From Candidatus Porisulfidus sp. TsSOB (GTDB taxonomy: Bacteria > Pseudomonadota > Gammaproteobacteria > Poriferisulfidales > Poriferisulfidaceae): 64,000 nucleotides of DNA. The notes beneath the pieces are model-generated. The model had not been told where the DNA came from and ran no database searches. It saw nothing but the letters and a program-made list of their open reading frames with translations. How positions within the stretch are numbered: position 1 is the stretch's first letter; each line of letters starts with the position of its first letter. Shown here in pieces: positions 1 through 10,100 of this stretch. Position numbers and translations under genes: made by a program. The stretch is taken from NCBI GenBank assembly GCA_002631715.1, contig MRSX01000008.1:53772-117771 (forward strand), read 5' to 3'.

Positions 1-1
1 C

Positions 2-742
2 ACATCGCTGCCGACGGTCCGGCGTAAGGACGGACAGCGGGTTGTCACGGTCACAGGGGATGTCGACGACACCGTGATCACCGGTAACGAGGCCAATCGT
101 ATCCTGGCTGATTCGATTCTTGCGGACATCGTCGCCGCGGACCCTGCCCTAACGTACACGTTCGGAGGCGAACAGCAGCAGCAGATGGAATCTTTGGGCT
201 CGCTCTACCGGGGCTTCGCCATCGCGCTATTCATGATTTTCGTCCTGCTGGCCGTCCCCCTTCGCTCCTACACCAAGCCGTTCATCATCATGGCCGTCAT
301 CCCGTTCGGGATTTTCGGGGCGATTATGGGACACTGGATTCTAGGCATCGCCATGGGCGCGGTTTCCTTCATGGGCATTTTCGGCCTCAGCGGCGTGGTC
401 GTGAACGATTCCTTGGTGATGATGGACTTCATCGACCAGCGGTTGCGCGAAGGCGACCCTGCGCGAACCGCGATCATCGAGGGTGCCAAGGGGCGCTTCC
501 GGCCCATCTTCCTTACTTCCGTCACCACTTTCTTGGGCTTCACGCCTCTCATTCTCGAGCGCGCCATTCAGGCACAGTTTCTGGTTCCCTTTGCCGCATC
601 GCTGGGCTTCGGCATCATGATTACTACGGGCATGCTGATATTCGTGGTGCCCGCGCTGGCCATGATTCACTTGCGCGTGACTTCCCTGCTCAGGAAATCT
701 CCTGCTCCCGGCTCTCCGGTAAGCGCCGAAGCTGCGGGTTAG
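2..742 (+). CDS. RND efflux pump inner-membrane subunit, C-terminal part
   Basis: This is the carboxy-terminal end of an AcrB/MexF-like resistance-nodulation-division transporter, a proton-driven pump of the inner membrane. The frame is open from the first bases of the window, so the gene begins upstream and only about 246 residues are seen. A short periplasmic stretch (the end of the second porter domain) is followed by about five hydrophobic segments containing the family signatures GLSGVVVNDSLV and RFRPIFLTSVTTFLGF. The gene ends 13 bases before the stop of a membrane-fusion adaptor gene on the opposite strand, so the pump and its likely partners are convergent rather than in one operon. 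The substrate cannot be told from this fragment. Confidence 0.93.
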   Translation, partial: TSLPTVRRKDGQRVVTVTGDVDDTVITGNEANRILADSILADIVAADPALTYTFGGEQQQQMESLGSLYRGFAIALFMIFVLLAVPLRSYTKPFIIMAVIPFGIFGAIMGHWILGIAMGAVSFMGIFGLSGVVVNDSLVMMDFIDQRLREGDPARTAIIEGAKGRFRPIFLTSVTTFLGFTPLILERAIQAQFLVPFAASLGFGIMITTGMLIFVVPALAMIHLRVTSLLRKSPAPGSPVSAEAAG

Positions 743-755
743 TGGCTATTTTGGC

Positions 756-1964
756 TTATCGCACTCGGTCGGCTTCGAACTGCACCATCATACCTTCGGT
801 GGCGTACTGAAGTCCCCCCGTGACAACCAGTTGCTCGTTTTCGAAGACCCCGACAACATAGGCTTCGTCGTTGGCGCGCTGCAGGACACGCACCGAGGCA
901 ATATGTATGGCACCGTCGCCGCGGACCACCCAGACCTCGTTGCCCGGCCGCAATGCCGCCCGCGGGACCCGATAGTACGCCTCCGAAGCGATGCCTTCGA
1001 TGGCGACCTCCACGAACTTGCCGATCAGCAACGGAGGAGTCCCGCCCGCTCCCTCCGGCGGAACCTCCCTGGAGAAGGGATTTGGCACACGCACGATCAC
1101 GTCTATGGTCCGCGTCTGCTTGTCAAGCGACACTTCGGCCCGATCCACGTAGCCTTCCCAAGTGTAATTGCCGTCACCGTACCGGGCGGTCACGCGCGCC
1201 GGTACCTGGCGCTCGGCATCTCCAGCCCGAAGTTCCCACAACCCGGGAATCAAGGCCGCACTGGCATCGGACAGGGGAACCACCACCTCGACAGCATCCG
1301 TGGCGAATATGCGCCCCACCGCCTGCCCAGCAGTCACAACCTGCCCCAAATCCATCGACTCGTCACGCACATAGCCGTCGAAAGGTGCAAGAATCCGGGT
1401 CCGAGACAGCGCCAGCTTGGCATCGGCGACCCGGGCTTTCTCGCGGTCAAGCGCCGCCTTGGCCGCCTTGAGTTGAGGTTCCCTCAGGGCGAGGGGGTTC
1501 GCCCGGCGCGCCACAGCCTTCCCCTTGGGAAGACGGCCTGAGAACTGTTCGTATTCAGTGCGCGCGATTTCCGCTTTCTCCCGGGCCTCGAGGAGCTCCA
1601 CCCGCTTGGCCTCGAGATCCGCCTCCGCCTCGCGCACGCGGTACAGGTAGTCCTCCTCTTCGATCCGGAAGATTGTCTGACCCGCTTCAATCCGCCCGCC
1701 ACTCTGAAAACCTGGATTAATCCAAACCACCTTGCCGCTGATTTGCGGAATGATGTCGATTTCCGCGCTAGGCCGCACCGTTCCGGCCCCGTACACCGGG
1801 ATGGCTCCATCGCCAAGCACTATGCGGCCGGTCTGTGCAAATGGAATCTGGGGCGGTGGCTCGCGGCGTTCAGGCTCAGGCGCCAGCGCCACCAGAAAAG
1901 CCGCCAGCCCCACGGAGCCGGCAACGATGGCAATGGCAATCAGGATACCAGTTCGTCCGCCCAT
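756..1964 (-). CDS. RND efflux periplasmic adaptor (membrane fusion protein, HlyD/AcrA type)
   Basis: The protein has 402 residues and would bridge an inner-membrane RND pump and an outer-membrane channel. An N-terminal membrane anchor (about residues 6-27) is followed by a lipoyl-like half motif (PQISGKVVWINPGFQSGGRI), a Glu/Ala/Lys/Arg-rich helical hairpin (about 110-190), the second lipoyl half (APFDGYVRDESMDLGQVV) and beta-barrel and membrane-proximal domains. It has no lipobox, so it is anchored by the helix and not by lipid. The gene lies 107 bases downstream of the outer-membrane channel start on the same strand and is probably co-transcribed with it. The convergent pump gene at the window start is the obvious partner. 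Confidence 0.92.
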   Translation of the reverse strand: MGGRTGILIAIAIVAGSVGLAAFLVALAPEPERREPPPQIPFAQTGRIVLGDGAIPVYGAGTVRPSAEIDIIPQISGKVVWINPGFQSGGRIEAGQTIFRIEEEDYLYRVREAEADLEAKRVELLEAREKAEIARTEYEQFSGRLPKGKAVARRANPLALREPQLKAAKAALDREKARVADAKLALSRTRILAPFDGYVRDESMDLGQVVTAGQAVGRIFATDAVEVVVPLSDASAALIPGLWELRAGDAERQVPARVTARYGDGNYTWEGYVDRAEVSLDKQTRTIDVIVRVPNPFSREVPPEGAGGTPPLLIGKFVEVAIEGIASEAYYRVPRAALRPGNEVWVVRGDGAIHIASVRVLQRANDEAYVVGVFENEQLVVTGGLQYATEGMMVQFEADRVR

Positions 1965-2071
1965 ACTGACCTGAAAGTTTATTCGGAATCAAAATTGTCT
2001 GGCAACCTATCGTAGCACTCTCGCCAGATTCGAGCCCAAGCGCGGAGGGATCGCCTGAACCGGAATGCAGC

Positions 2072-3547
2072 CTATTCGGAAGCCACCCACGCGCCCCCCA
2101 AGGCGCGGTGCAACGTCAGGCGCGCATAGCCCAAGTCGCGTTCCGCCATTGCGAGTGCGGAGTTCGCGCTGACGAGGGTCTGCGAGGCGGTCAGGTAGTC
2201 CTCGTAGTCCGCCACTCCAGATCGATACCGCCGCTCCTGGTGTTCTGCCTCGGCCTGCGCCTCTTCGGCAAAAACCTTTCGCAGGGTATGGAAGCGGCGG
2301 CTAGTTTCCAACCCGGTCAAGGCGGCCTCGACCTCATTGACCGCAGTCACAACGGTGCGCCCATACGCAGCGACTGCCTCGTTCAGCCTGTTTTCGGCAA
2401 GCACGACATTCTGCTGCAGGCGAGACCCTTGAAATACCGGTCCCAGCAAATTCACGGTTAGGTTCCGAAACCACTGATCGGGATGGAACCAGTTCTCGAT
2501 ATTCGAATTTTGCAGCCCGATCGTGCCGCCCAGCGACAAGGACGGCTTCAGCGCCGCGCGATGCACGCCAACCGTGTAGCGGGCCGCTTCCATCCTCTGC
2601 CTTGCCGCACCGACATCCGGACGTTGCGTCAGAAGGTCGGCCGGAATCCCCACCGGAACAGGTTCGAATGCCGCTAATGGCGATGGCGAATCAGACAGCA
2701 TGTCCACCAAGTCCCCGCGGAACCCTCCCAGCAAAGCCCAAAGCCGTCCCTCCGCATCGGCCAGCCGTCCTTCAATCGCCGGCAGTTCGGTCTCCGCGTC
2801 CCACAGGTTCCGGCGCACCCTGTAGAGGTCGCGGGCGCTGTCCAGCCCACCGTTGTACCGGAACGTGGTCAGCTTTTCGCGTTCCCTGAAAATCTCCACG
2901 ATTTCTCCCGACAACTTCCGCTGCCGTTGCAGATAAACGATTTCCAGATATATGCGCACGGTTTCAGCCACCACCCCGATGCGGGCGGCACGATAGTCCC
3001 ATTCCGAAGCTAGGCGCTCAGACCCGGCGGCGTATGCCTGATTGAGATTGCGGCTCCAGAAATCAACCTCATAGGAGAAATCTATGCTGAACGTGTAGGT
3101 GCTCAGTTTAAGACGGTCGGGCAACGCCAAATTCAGATTCTGACCCAGTTCATCCACCTGTGCGCCAATTCCCGCATTGGTTGGCACGTTGGTATCCTCG
3201 ACCTGAGCGGTCGGCTGGACCCGCGCGGATCTGACGGACTGCGCAATCCGCTCTCTCGCCCTCGCCTGATCGACTCGGGCGATCGCTTCCGCTAGGTCGA
3301 AATTCCGGGTGAGGGCAGCTTCAACGATCCGATCAAGTGCGGGATCGTTGAACGTTTTCCACCATTCGGCCGGGTCGTACGGGCCGGGGACGGTATCGTC
3401 CGAGAAGTTTTCGGGCACTTGCGCTTCCGGAATGGAATCCGGAGAGAGATCAGCAGGTGTGCATCCCGTAACAAGGCAGCCGGTCAGGATCAACCACAGC
3501 ATCGCCCAGGCTGGGGCGATGCGCCATCGTGGCCCACGCGACTCCAT
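2072..3547 (-). CDS. Outer-membrane efflux lipoprotein, NodT/OprM family
   Basis: This is a TolC-like trimeric outer-membrane channel for a tripartite efflux system. The chosen ATG gives 491 residues. It places a positively charged start and a hydrophobic stretch before the lipobox VTGC, so the mature protein is a lipoprotein. An upstream ATG at 3700 would add 51 residues with no signal character and was not used. Two repeated OEP-type halves follow, with typical features such as FNDPALDRIVEAALTRNFDL near the N-terminus and the RPDVGAARQRMEAARY signature that opens the second half. The adaptor gene follows on the same strand, and the pair probably works with the RND pump encoded convergently. 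Confidence 0.9.
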   Translation of the reverse strand: MESRGPRWRIAPAWAMLWLILTGCLVTGCTPADLSPDSIPEAQVPENFSDDTVPGPYDPAEWWKTFNDPALDRIVEAALTRNFDLAEAIARVDQARARERIAQSVRSARVQPTAQVEDTNVPTNAGIGAQVDELGQNLNLALPDRLKLSTYTFSIDFSYEVDFWSRNLNQAYAAGSERLASEWDYRAARIGVVAETVRIYLEIVYLQRQRKLSGEIVEIFREREKLTTFRYNGGLDSARDLYRVRRNLWDAETELPAIEGRLADAEGRLWALLGGFRGDLVDMLSDSPSPLAAFEPVPVGIPADLLTQRPDVGAARQRMEAARYTVGVHRAALKPSLSLGGTIGLQNSNIENWFHPDQWFRNLTVNLLGPVFQGSRLQQNVVLAENRLNEAVAAYGRTVVTAVNEVEAALTGLETSRRFHTLRKVFAEEAQAEAEHQERRYRSGVADYEDYLTASQTLVSANSALAMAERDLGYARLTLHRALGGAWVASE

Positions 3548-3739
3548 GACGGCGGCGTGCGGAACGGACGACTGCGGGCAAGACGGATGGCTGCGGGCAG
3601 TCAATGCTGGATTAGTCGACGACCGGCAGGCTTGCATCGTGATTAGCAGACAGGGGCATACCGCTGCTCTGATAGGTTGCCGTCCATTATATTTGAACAA
3701 ACCTACAGAGCCTCTGACCCATAGGGCTTTTTTGCGGAT

Positions 3740-5734
3740 TTACGGGACGTTGACTTCGGCAATCCGAAATTTCATCTTCTTGTTCGGTGCCGCCGTAGGG
3801 AATGGATTGATACCCAGTTGATAGTCTTCAGGCTGTAATTCCAGCCTAACGTGGTGGGCGATGAATAGGATATTGACCGCCATCTGCAGGTTGACCCAGT
3901 TATGTCCCAAGCAGGTGTGCGTGCCCAGGCCGTAAGGGACATAGGCGCTAGGAGTTAGATGTTCTTGGCGTTCGGGGAGGAAACGTTTAACGTCGAATTT
4001 CAACGGGTCACGGAACAACTCACCGTCGTAATGCGTGGCGGTATGGCAACACAATACGCGGGTCGGGCTGAGGATCTCGTGCTCATCGATGATGCAGCGG
4101 TTCATGACGGTCCGGAACTGCCAGGGAATCACCGGGTACAGACGCTCAGTCTCAAGAAACAGGCGGGTGGTGACGCCAATGTTCGAGGGGTCGAAATCCT
4201 CGGCGCTAGGTTCCCGGCCGTTTCCGAACAACTTGTCTGCTTCGCTGCGCACCTGCTCATACAGGTGGGGATTCGACAACATCGCATATAAGCTGAAAGC
4301 CAAGGCGCTGCCCAGATAGATGCTGGCAACCATCGCTGCGACGAACGGGAAAGTCATGTCTGTCTCAGGCAGAAATTGCGGGTCCTCTTGGTGCATCTCA
4401 AGAAGCGCGTCGACAATGTCCTGAGGCTTCCCCTCTCGCAATGCCTGTGTGTGTGCGGCCTGGATCGCATCGGACATTTGATGGATGCACTTTCGGTTCT
4501 GTTGCATGCGTGGCGTCGACAACATGAATTTCGGCAATATATGGGCGACACAGACATTCAACGCACGATGTTCGTAGGCAAGCAGGTCATCAACGTAGTG
4601 GGAGCAATCTATCCCGATCACGAGATGGGATATCTGGCTGCTGATATAGTTCTGACAGGTTTTAGTCGCCCTGACGGTCGAACCTTGCTCCCATTGCCTC
4701 AAGGAACGTCGGCACTGTTCCAGCAGTTCCGGCAGCCTGTCGGCAAGAGCCGCGCGCGAATACGCTTTGCGCAAAGATTTCCTCATCCGGAAATGTTCGG
4801 CTCCATCCATGCCTGGCAAGGTGCGCGACGCACCGAGCGCGCCTTCCAAGTCCTTGATGTAGTCCTTCGAGCGAAGATAGAATCTTCCGTTCTTATGAAC
4901 CCATTGGTTCGCCGCCAGTCCGATCAACAAAATGACGGGCTCTCTATTTATCTTGAAAGGTGCCTCGACGACGGAGCCATATTTCTTATAAATCCGGCAC
5001 ATGGCCTTGGGTATGTTGCCTTTGCGGAAATCCGACACTTTCAAAACATCGAGCCAGTTAATCTTCGGAATGGGCCGGGTCTGGATGATACGCCGGGTTT
5101 TCGGCTTGACCACGCTTTGCTTTACGGCTTTGGAAATGGACTGTCCGACCAGATCCATTGATGCAAGCATCTCAATTCGCCCAAGGTTCTCCTCATAGTC
5201 TTCTACTGAAAGAAGAAGCTTGAATCCATTACAGACATGCATCAAGCAAATTAGGATGATGTCGCGGGGTGTCGGAATGTCGTCCTCAAAAATGACGCTT
5301 AGGATTCTCGTCCTGACTTCCTTTTGGATCGTGCCGTCGGCCAGAGGATAGGTCTTGCCCCGCTCGACCGACCTTGACAGCGACCAGAATCCCCCCGAGT
5401 GAAATTCTAAAACACCCTTTTCAGATAGCCGCTCCAGCGTCATTTCGACGATATCTTCGGAACGCGGCGTATTCTTTTCAATCCAGTATTGGGTGTTGAA
5501 CACATCTTCTTCTTCGCTAATCTCCTCCAATGTCGGGTCGAGCATTGGATCCCCGGTCGGAGTGTCGTCAATCAGATGCAAGGAATTTAAATCAGCATCG
5601 ATCCGGTTTTCCAAAGTAAGGTCTGCGATCACGGCACCCGCCATGACGCAAGAAAAATCCCAGTCCGGCACCATTCCCAAGTAGCCGCTCTGTTCATCCA
5701 GCATTAACAGGATCAATTCTTCGGTCAGTCTCAT
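3740..5734 (-). CDS. GPP34 (Golgi phosphoprotein 3-like) domain fused to a cytochrome P450
   Basis: This 664-residue protein appears to join two families. Residues 1 to about 200 resemble GPP34/Vps74 domains: LTEELILLMLDEQSGYLG at the start, AGAVIADLTLENRIDAD at 32-48 and DDTPTGDPMLD at 56-66. Eukaryotic members of that family bind phosphoinositides at membranes. Residues of about 225-660 are a cytochrome P450, with the ExxR motif (E528-R531) and the heme-thiolate loop PYGLGTHTCLG with C608. The I-helix is odd: where most monooxygenases have (A/G)Gx(D/E)T, this protein reads ASIYL (470-474), so the usual acid-threonine pair is absent. It may therefore be a peroxygenase, an isomerase-type enzyme or a diverged monooxygenase. 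No redox partner gene is adjacent. It is divergent from a Rieske oxygenase 208 bases away. The substrate is unknown. Confidence 0.88.
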   Translation of the reverse strand: MRLTEELILLMLDEQSGYLGMVPDWDFSCVMAGAVIADLTLENRIDADLNSLHLIDDTPTGDPMLDPTLEEISEEEDVFNTQYWIEKNTPRSEDIVEMTLERLSEKGVLEFHSGGFWSLSRSVERGKTYPLADGTIQKEVRTRILSVIFEDDIPTPRDIILICLMHVCNGFKLLLSVEDYEENLGRIEMLASMDLVGQSISKAVKQSVVKPKTRRIIQTRPIPKINWLDVLKVSDFRKGNIPKAMCRIYKKYGSVVEAPFKINREPVILLIGLAANQWVHKNGRFYLRSKDYIKDLEGALGASRTLPGMDGAEHFRMRKSLRKAYSRAALADRLPELLEQCRRSLRQWEQGSTVRATKTCQNYISSQISHLVIGIDCSHYVDDLLAYEHRALNVCVAHILPKFMLSTPRMQQNRKCIHQMSDAIQAAHTQALREGKPQDIVDALLEMHQEDPQFLPETDMTFPFVAAMVASIYLGSALAFSLYAMLSNPHLYEQVRSEADKLFGNGREPSAEDFDPSNIGVTTRLFLETERLYPVIPWQFRTVMNRCIIDEHEILSPTRVLCCHTATHYDGELFRDPLKFDVKRFLPERQEHLTPSAYVPYGLGTHTCLGHNWVNLQMAVNILFIAHHVRLELQPEDYQLGINPFPTAAPNKKMKFRIAEVNVP

Positions 5735-5942
5735 GCTTTCCCCGCTTCAGACAAATACCCGATTCCGACGGTTTCAATTCTACCTTGCAACAGCAGAAAA
5801 ACCTATATGACTATACAACAAGAAGGGCTGCAAAGACTGCACCCTAACCGTCCGTCTCCAGTTTTTGGAAGCCGTCAGGTTCTGTTATTGTGATAATAAG
5901 CAATCTGATTCCCCCAACGCCAAACTGCGGGATTTACAGTAG
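5735..5942. promoter_or_regulatory. Divergent intergenic region between the P450 fusion and the Rieske oxygenase
   Basis: These 208 bases lie between two divergent start codons and must hold the promoters for both genes. The segment is more AT-rich than its surroundings. A stretch reading TTATTGTGATAATAAG (around 5885-5900) contains a possible -10 element (GATAAT) for the Rieske gene, but no well-spaced -35 box is evident. No operator palindrome was recognised. The shared regulatory region suggests that the two oxygenases are co-regulated. Confidence 0.4.
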
Positions 5943-6980
5943 ATGCAAGCGAACCGAATCAAACACCATGATCTCTCTTCGCTCCCCCCTTTCCCCGAAG
6001 GGTGGTACTTCGTTGGTAGTCGCCGGACCATCCTAAAAGAAAAACTTATCCAAAAGATCTGGATGGGCAAAAAAATTGTTGTCTGGTGTGACGATAAAGG
6101 GTGCATCTGCGTAGCCGAATCAGTTTGCCCACACCTGGGTTCTGAGTTGGGGCCTGCCGCCGGTGGCCAAGTGCGCAGCAACTGCCTTGTCTGTCCCTTC
6201 CACGGTTACGAGTACGACATAACTGGCAAATGCGTCGCCACACCTTACGCTCCTCCGCCAAAAGCCACCCAACTCAGAGTATTCGAGACGCGAGTCATGG
6301 ATGACTTAATCTTTGCCTGGTGGGGAAACGGCGGACGACCATCTCAATGGGACCTTCCAGAGAGCCCGCCAATGGGTACGGATTGGGGCAAAATCGGATA
6401 TCGAACCATGAGGTTTCCTGGTCATCCTCAGGAAACGACAGAAAATTCCGTGGACATCGCACACCTTCGGCACATTCATGGCTACGACAGCGTGCACCCG
6501 GTCGGCTCGGTTTCTGTAGATGGGCCTTATCTTAAGAGTTGTTTTGACTTCAAACGTACCCGGACCATCGCTGGAGTCAAGAGCCTTTATGATGTTTCCG
6601 CCATCACGCATGTGTATGGTTTTGGCTATTCATACGTGGACATCCGCGAACATTCCATCGGCATGGATGCGCGTTTGTGGGTACTCGCCACCCCCATCGA
6701 CGACAAGCTTCTCGAAATGACACTGGCCGGGCAGGTTCGAGAATTGCGTAAACCAAAACGATTTTTTGCTGGCATGCAGTTTCTTCCACCGAAATGGCGC
6801 ACTAAAATCATGAACCAAATCATCTTAACTGCGCAAAAACGTGATGTACTCCAGGACGTGACAATATGGGGGAAAAAGCAGTATCGTTCCCGTCCGCGGT
6901 TATGCCAATCCGATGGTGAGATCGGGAAATATCGGCGCTACTGTGAACAGTTCTATCTGGAACGCCAGACCAGAAACTAA
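5943..6980 (+). CDS. Rieske non-heme iron oxygenase (KshA/DAF-36-like)
   Basis: The protein has 345 residues and is an oxygenase of the Rieske mononuclear-iron type. The [2Fe-2S] ligands are visible as C62-x-H64 and C84-x-x-H87 within the N-terminal Rieske domain. The catalytic iron motif NSVDIAHLRHIHG provides N168, D171, H174 and H179. The overall plan (PFPEGWYFVG start, then VCPHLGSELGP) is like that of oxygenases acting on steroids, such as 3-ketosteroid 9-alpha-hydroxylase and the DAF-36/Neverland cholesterol desaturases. That resemblance is by eye only and does not fix the substrate. Such enzymes need an electron-donating reductase, and none is adjacent. It is divergent from the GPP34-P450 gene and convergent with a TonB receptor. 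Confidence 0.9.
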   Translation: MQANRIKHHDLSSLPPFPEGWYFVGSRRTILKEKLIQKIWMGKKIVVWCDDKGCICVAESVCPHLGSELGPAAGGQVRSNCLVCPFHGYEYDITGKCVATPYAPPPKATQLRVFETRVMDDLIFAWWGNGGRPSQWDLPESPPMGTDWGKIGYRTMRFPGHPQETTENSVDIAHLRHIHGYDSVHPVGSVSVDGPYLKSCFDFKRTRTIAGVKSLYDVSAITHVYGFGYSYVDIREHSIGMDARLWVLATPIDDKLLEMTLAGQVRELRKPKRFFAGMQFLPPKWRTKIMNQIILTAQKRDVLQDVTIWGKKQYRSRPRLCQSDGEIGKYRRYCEQFYLERQTRN

Positions 6981-7029
6981 GACGAGCATCAATACTTACA
7001 TGGGGAAATCTGCTATTAGATTTGCTTGA

Positions 7030-7070
7030 GAAATGCCCCTGATGCTACTCAATGAGAAGACGGGCATTTC
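7030..7070. terminator. Inverted repeat between convergent genes, possible terminator
   Basis: A 9 bp perfect inverted repeat (GAAATGCCC at 7030-7038 and GGGCATTTC at 7062-7070) is separated by 23 bases. It lies 49 bases after the stop of the Rieske gene and 47 bases before the end of the convergent TonB receptor gene. There is no long T-run and the loop is large, so terminator function is uncertain. Confidence 0.3.
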
Positions 7071-7117
7071 ATTCTCACATTGGAAAACTGTAAGCCCGCT
7101 GTCGCAGGCCCGTTCGG

Positions 7118-10100
7118 TCAAAAGAGAAAACTGCCGACTAGGCTCCAAGTGCGTGGCTCGCCAAGCGAGCAACGTTTCGCACCACGAAATCCTTCGGTGC
7201 CTGCTGTGTCCGCTAACCCCAAGGAACTAACCAGCGGCTGGGCATATTTGGTCTGGCAATACTCTTCGTCAAAGATATTCTTGACGAACAACGACATTTC
7301 CCAATCACCATTCTGACTCCGTACGCCCATGCCTCCGTTGAAGAGATTGTAGTTTCCCTGCATGGTATCAGGATCCTGATTGGTATCCGCACCCACATTC
7401 TGGTCATCGACAAATTGGTATTCCCCTCGAATAAACCAGTCCGCAGCAGCATCCGGTAGCGGGCACGTATATTCGCCAGTCAGCGATATCTGCCATTTCG
7501 GAGAGAAGTGGTTGCGCTCTCCCTTTATATTCTGGGTTGGAATGATGTAGTTTCCACTTGAATCGCGCATTAATCCCAGCCTGGCGCCCAGCGCGTCACA
7601 TGTGCTCTGCAATTCTGAACCGCCCGCGACTTGATTCTCGCAACCTGCCACAGCATCCCTTGCCTGCGAATACCGAGCAACAATACCCGGACGTTCGGTG
7701 GCATTCGGGAAGGAATCAAACTCCGAATCTAGGTAGCTGACACCTAGAGTGGCGAAGAAATCTTCTCTTGGCTGGAACATGACATCCAACTCGACGCCCT
7801 GCTGCGTAAGATCGCCGGAGTTGTGTACGACGAGATTCAATCCGTCAAACTGCCGCTCTTGGAAATCATCAATTTTGGTTCGGTACAACGTCGCATTGGC
7901 GACGAGCCGCCCTTCCAGCAGAGTTCGCTTGATACCCAGTTCGTAGTTCTTGGTGGTCTCGGTGTCGAACTTGCGGTCTTTCCCCGAAGCTGCGACCTTG
8001 CTGTTGAAACCCTCAGGGTTGAACCCACCCGACTTGAACCCAGTGGAGAAGTTGGCAAACACCATGGTGTCTTCGTCGAGAAAATGGCTGAGATTGGCCA
8101 ACCAAGTGACTTTCTCTTCGTCTTGAGTCAGGCTTCTCTGAGGTTCGTTCTGGCGCAGGTCCAGACCCAGTGGATTCAAGGCTGAGGAAGGAGCGATCAG
8201 GTCGTTGTGTACGACGCTGACGAAATCCCCATCCTTTTCGCTTCGGGTGTAGCGCGCACCCGCCGACAAACGCCATTGCGGCGATAGGTGGTAGGTCACG
8301 TGCCCGTAGGCGGCATAGTTGGCGACGTCTTGTTTGAAATTGGTCGTGGCCATGTCGCTGCCCTGAGTGACGCAAAACCGGCCAGCCTGTGTAGCTGCGC
8401 CAGCGGCGGTCTGTCGTAGAACCATTTCAATAGGCAGATCAATTGTCGTGCCCGGAACAAGGGGGTTCGGGACTGTCACCGTGTTTGGCTGTTGGGTTCC
8501 AGGAACCACAAACGGATTTTGGGATGTTTGGAACAGGGTGCCGCGAGTCTGGGATATAGTCGGCAGACTCACTCCTAGCAAAGCTTGCTTCAGTCCTCCT
8601 GCAAGCTGAGGGTTCGGAATCCGGTCATCTATGGTTGCGTTCAATTTAGTTCTGGCTCCCGCCTCATCCAGACCGTCCGGCCTCATCTGGGCATTCCCGG
8701 CAATTTCAGTCCCAGCAGTCATTACAAAAGTAACCACAGCATCTGTAATTTCTTTTTGACGATCTTCCGGCAAGCTGGCAATCAGAGTGCTAATTTGCGG
8801 GCTTACCACTTGCTGCACCGCACCCCGGTACTGCTGGGCGAAAAGCGCACTCCGAGCACCTGCATGTTTGACGGTTATCGGGCCTACTGGGCTCGGAACG
8901 TTATGAGCATCTGCTAGGAGATTTCCCTCAAACAAGGTTTCCACCATCCCGCAGAAATCCTTTCCGAGGCGAGACACGGTATCCAATGAATATTCTTCAT
9001 CGTAATAGTACAGGCCAAACACGTATTCAATGTCCTCACCTTCAGGAGAGGTAATCTGCAACTCCTGCGAGAAGGTTTCAGCATCAAAGAGTTGGTCGGT
9101 TGGAACTAGGTCCGCTGGCAGACGGATAACCGACTGGTCCACGCTGTCATTTTCCCAGTCCCGATAGGCTGTGATCGAGCGTATCGTATGACCTCCCCAC
9201 GTCCAAGTGACATCGCCACTCACTCCCCACTGGTCGTCATCGGCATCGTCGCGATGCATTTGATGGAGTTTATGGTCATAGACATCACCTGCCTCCGGTG
9301 CCTGGCCGGTTGGCAGGATCGCAGGGAGCCCAAGGAGTGAGTGCCCTGGCGCCGTATCACCGATGAACTCGGTGACCGCGCCCTCGTTCCTGACCCGGGA
9401 ATAGTCCGCCGTCAGGAGAATGTCAGTGTTGATACCCGGGGTCAGAAGCAGTTTACCTCGCACGGTGATGTCGTCCCAATCACCGACGATGCTTCGGCTT
9501 CCTCCATCAGTGAATGTGTTGTCACCATAACCATCGCGTTCCGATGCCTGGAATGAAAGGCGCGCCGAAGCCGTCTCGGAAATAGCACTGTTGATATAGC
9601 CGGAAACACGTTTTTCATCATAGTCGCCGTAGCCAAAAGCGATCCGTCCTTCATGCTCATTTGTCGGGTTCTTGGTGACGATGTTCAGCGCACCCATTGA
9701 GGCATTGCGCCCAAACAAGGTGCCCTGCGGGCCACGCAGAACCTCCACACGGTCCAAGTCGGTCATGCTGCCGACAATTGAGGAGGGCCTCGGGTAATAC
9801 ACGCCATCAATGAACACTGCTACGGTCGGTTCGATGGCACTGTTTCCGACCGAACCCACGCCGCGCAACATAATCCGCTGGTTGGCAACCGTACTGGATT
9901 GAGGCAGGCTTAGGTTAGGCGCATAGCGCGCCATATCCCGGAGGGTGTTAACGTTCGATTTCGTAAAGAAATCATCGGAGAAAGTCGTAACGGAAATTGG
10001 CACGTCTTGCACATTTTCCTCCCGCTTCTGCGCCGTAACCGTAATTTCTTCGATTTCCGCCACCACTGGGCCACATAGAGCCATGGCGAGAAAAAGTGAA

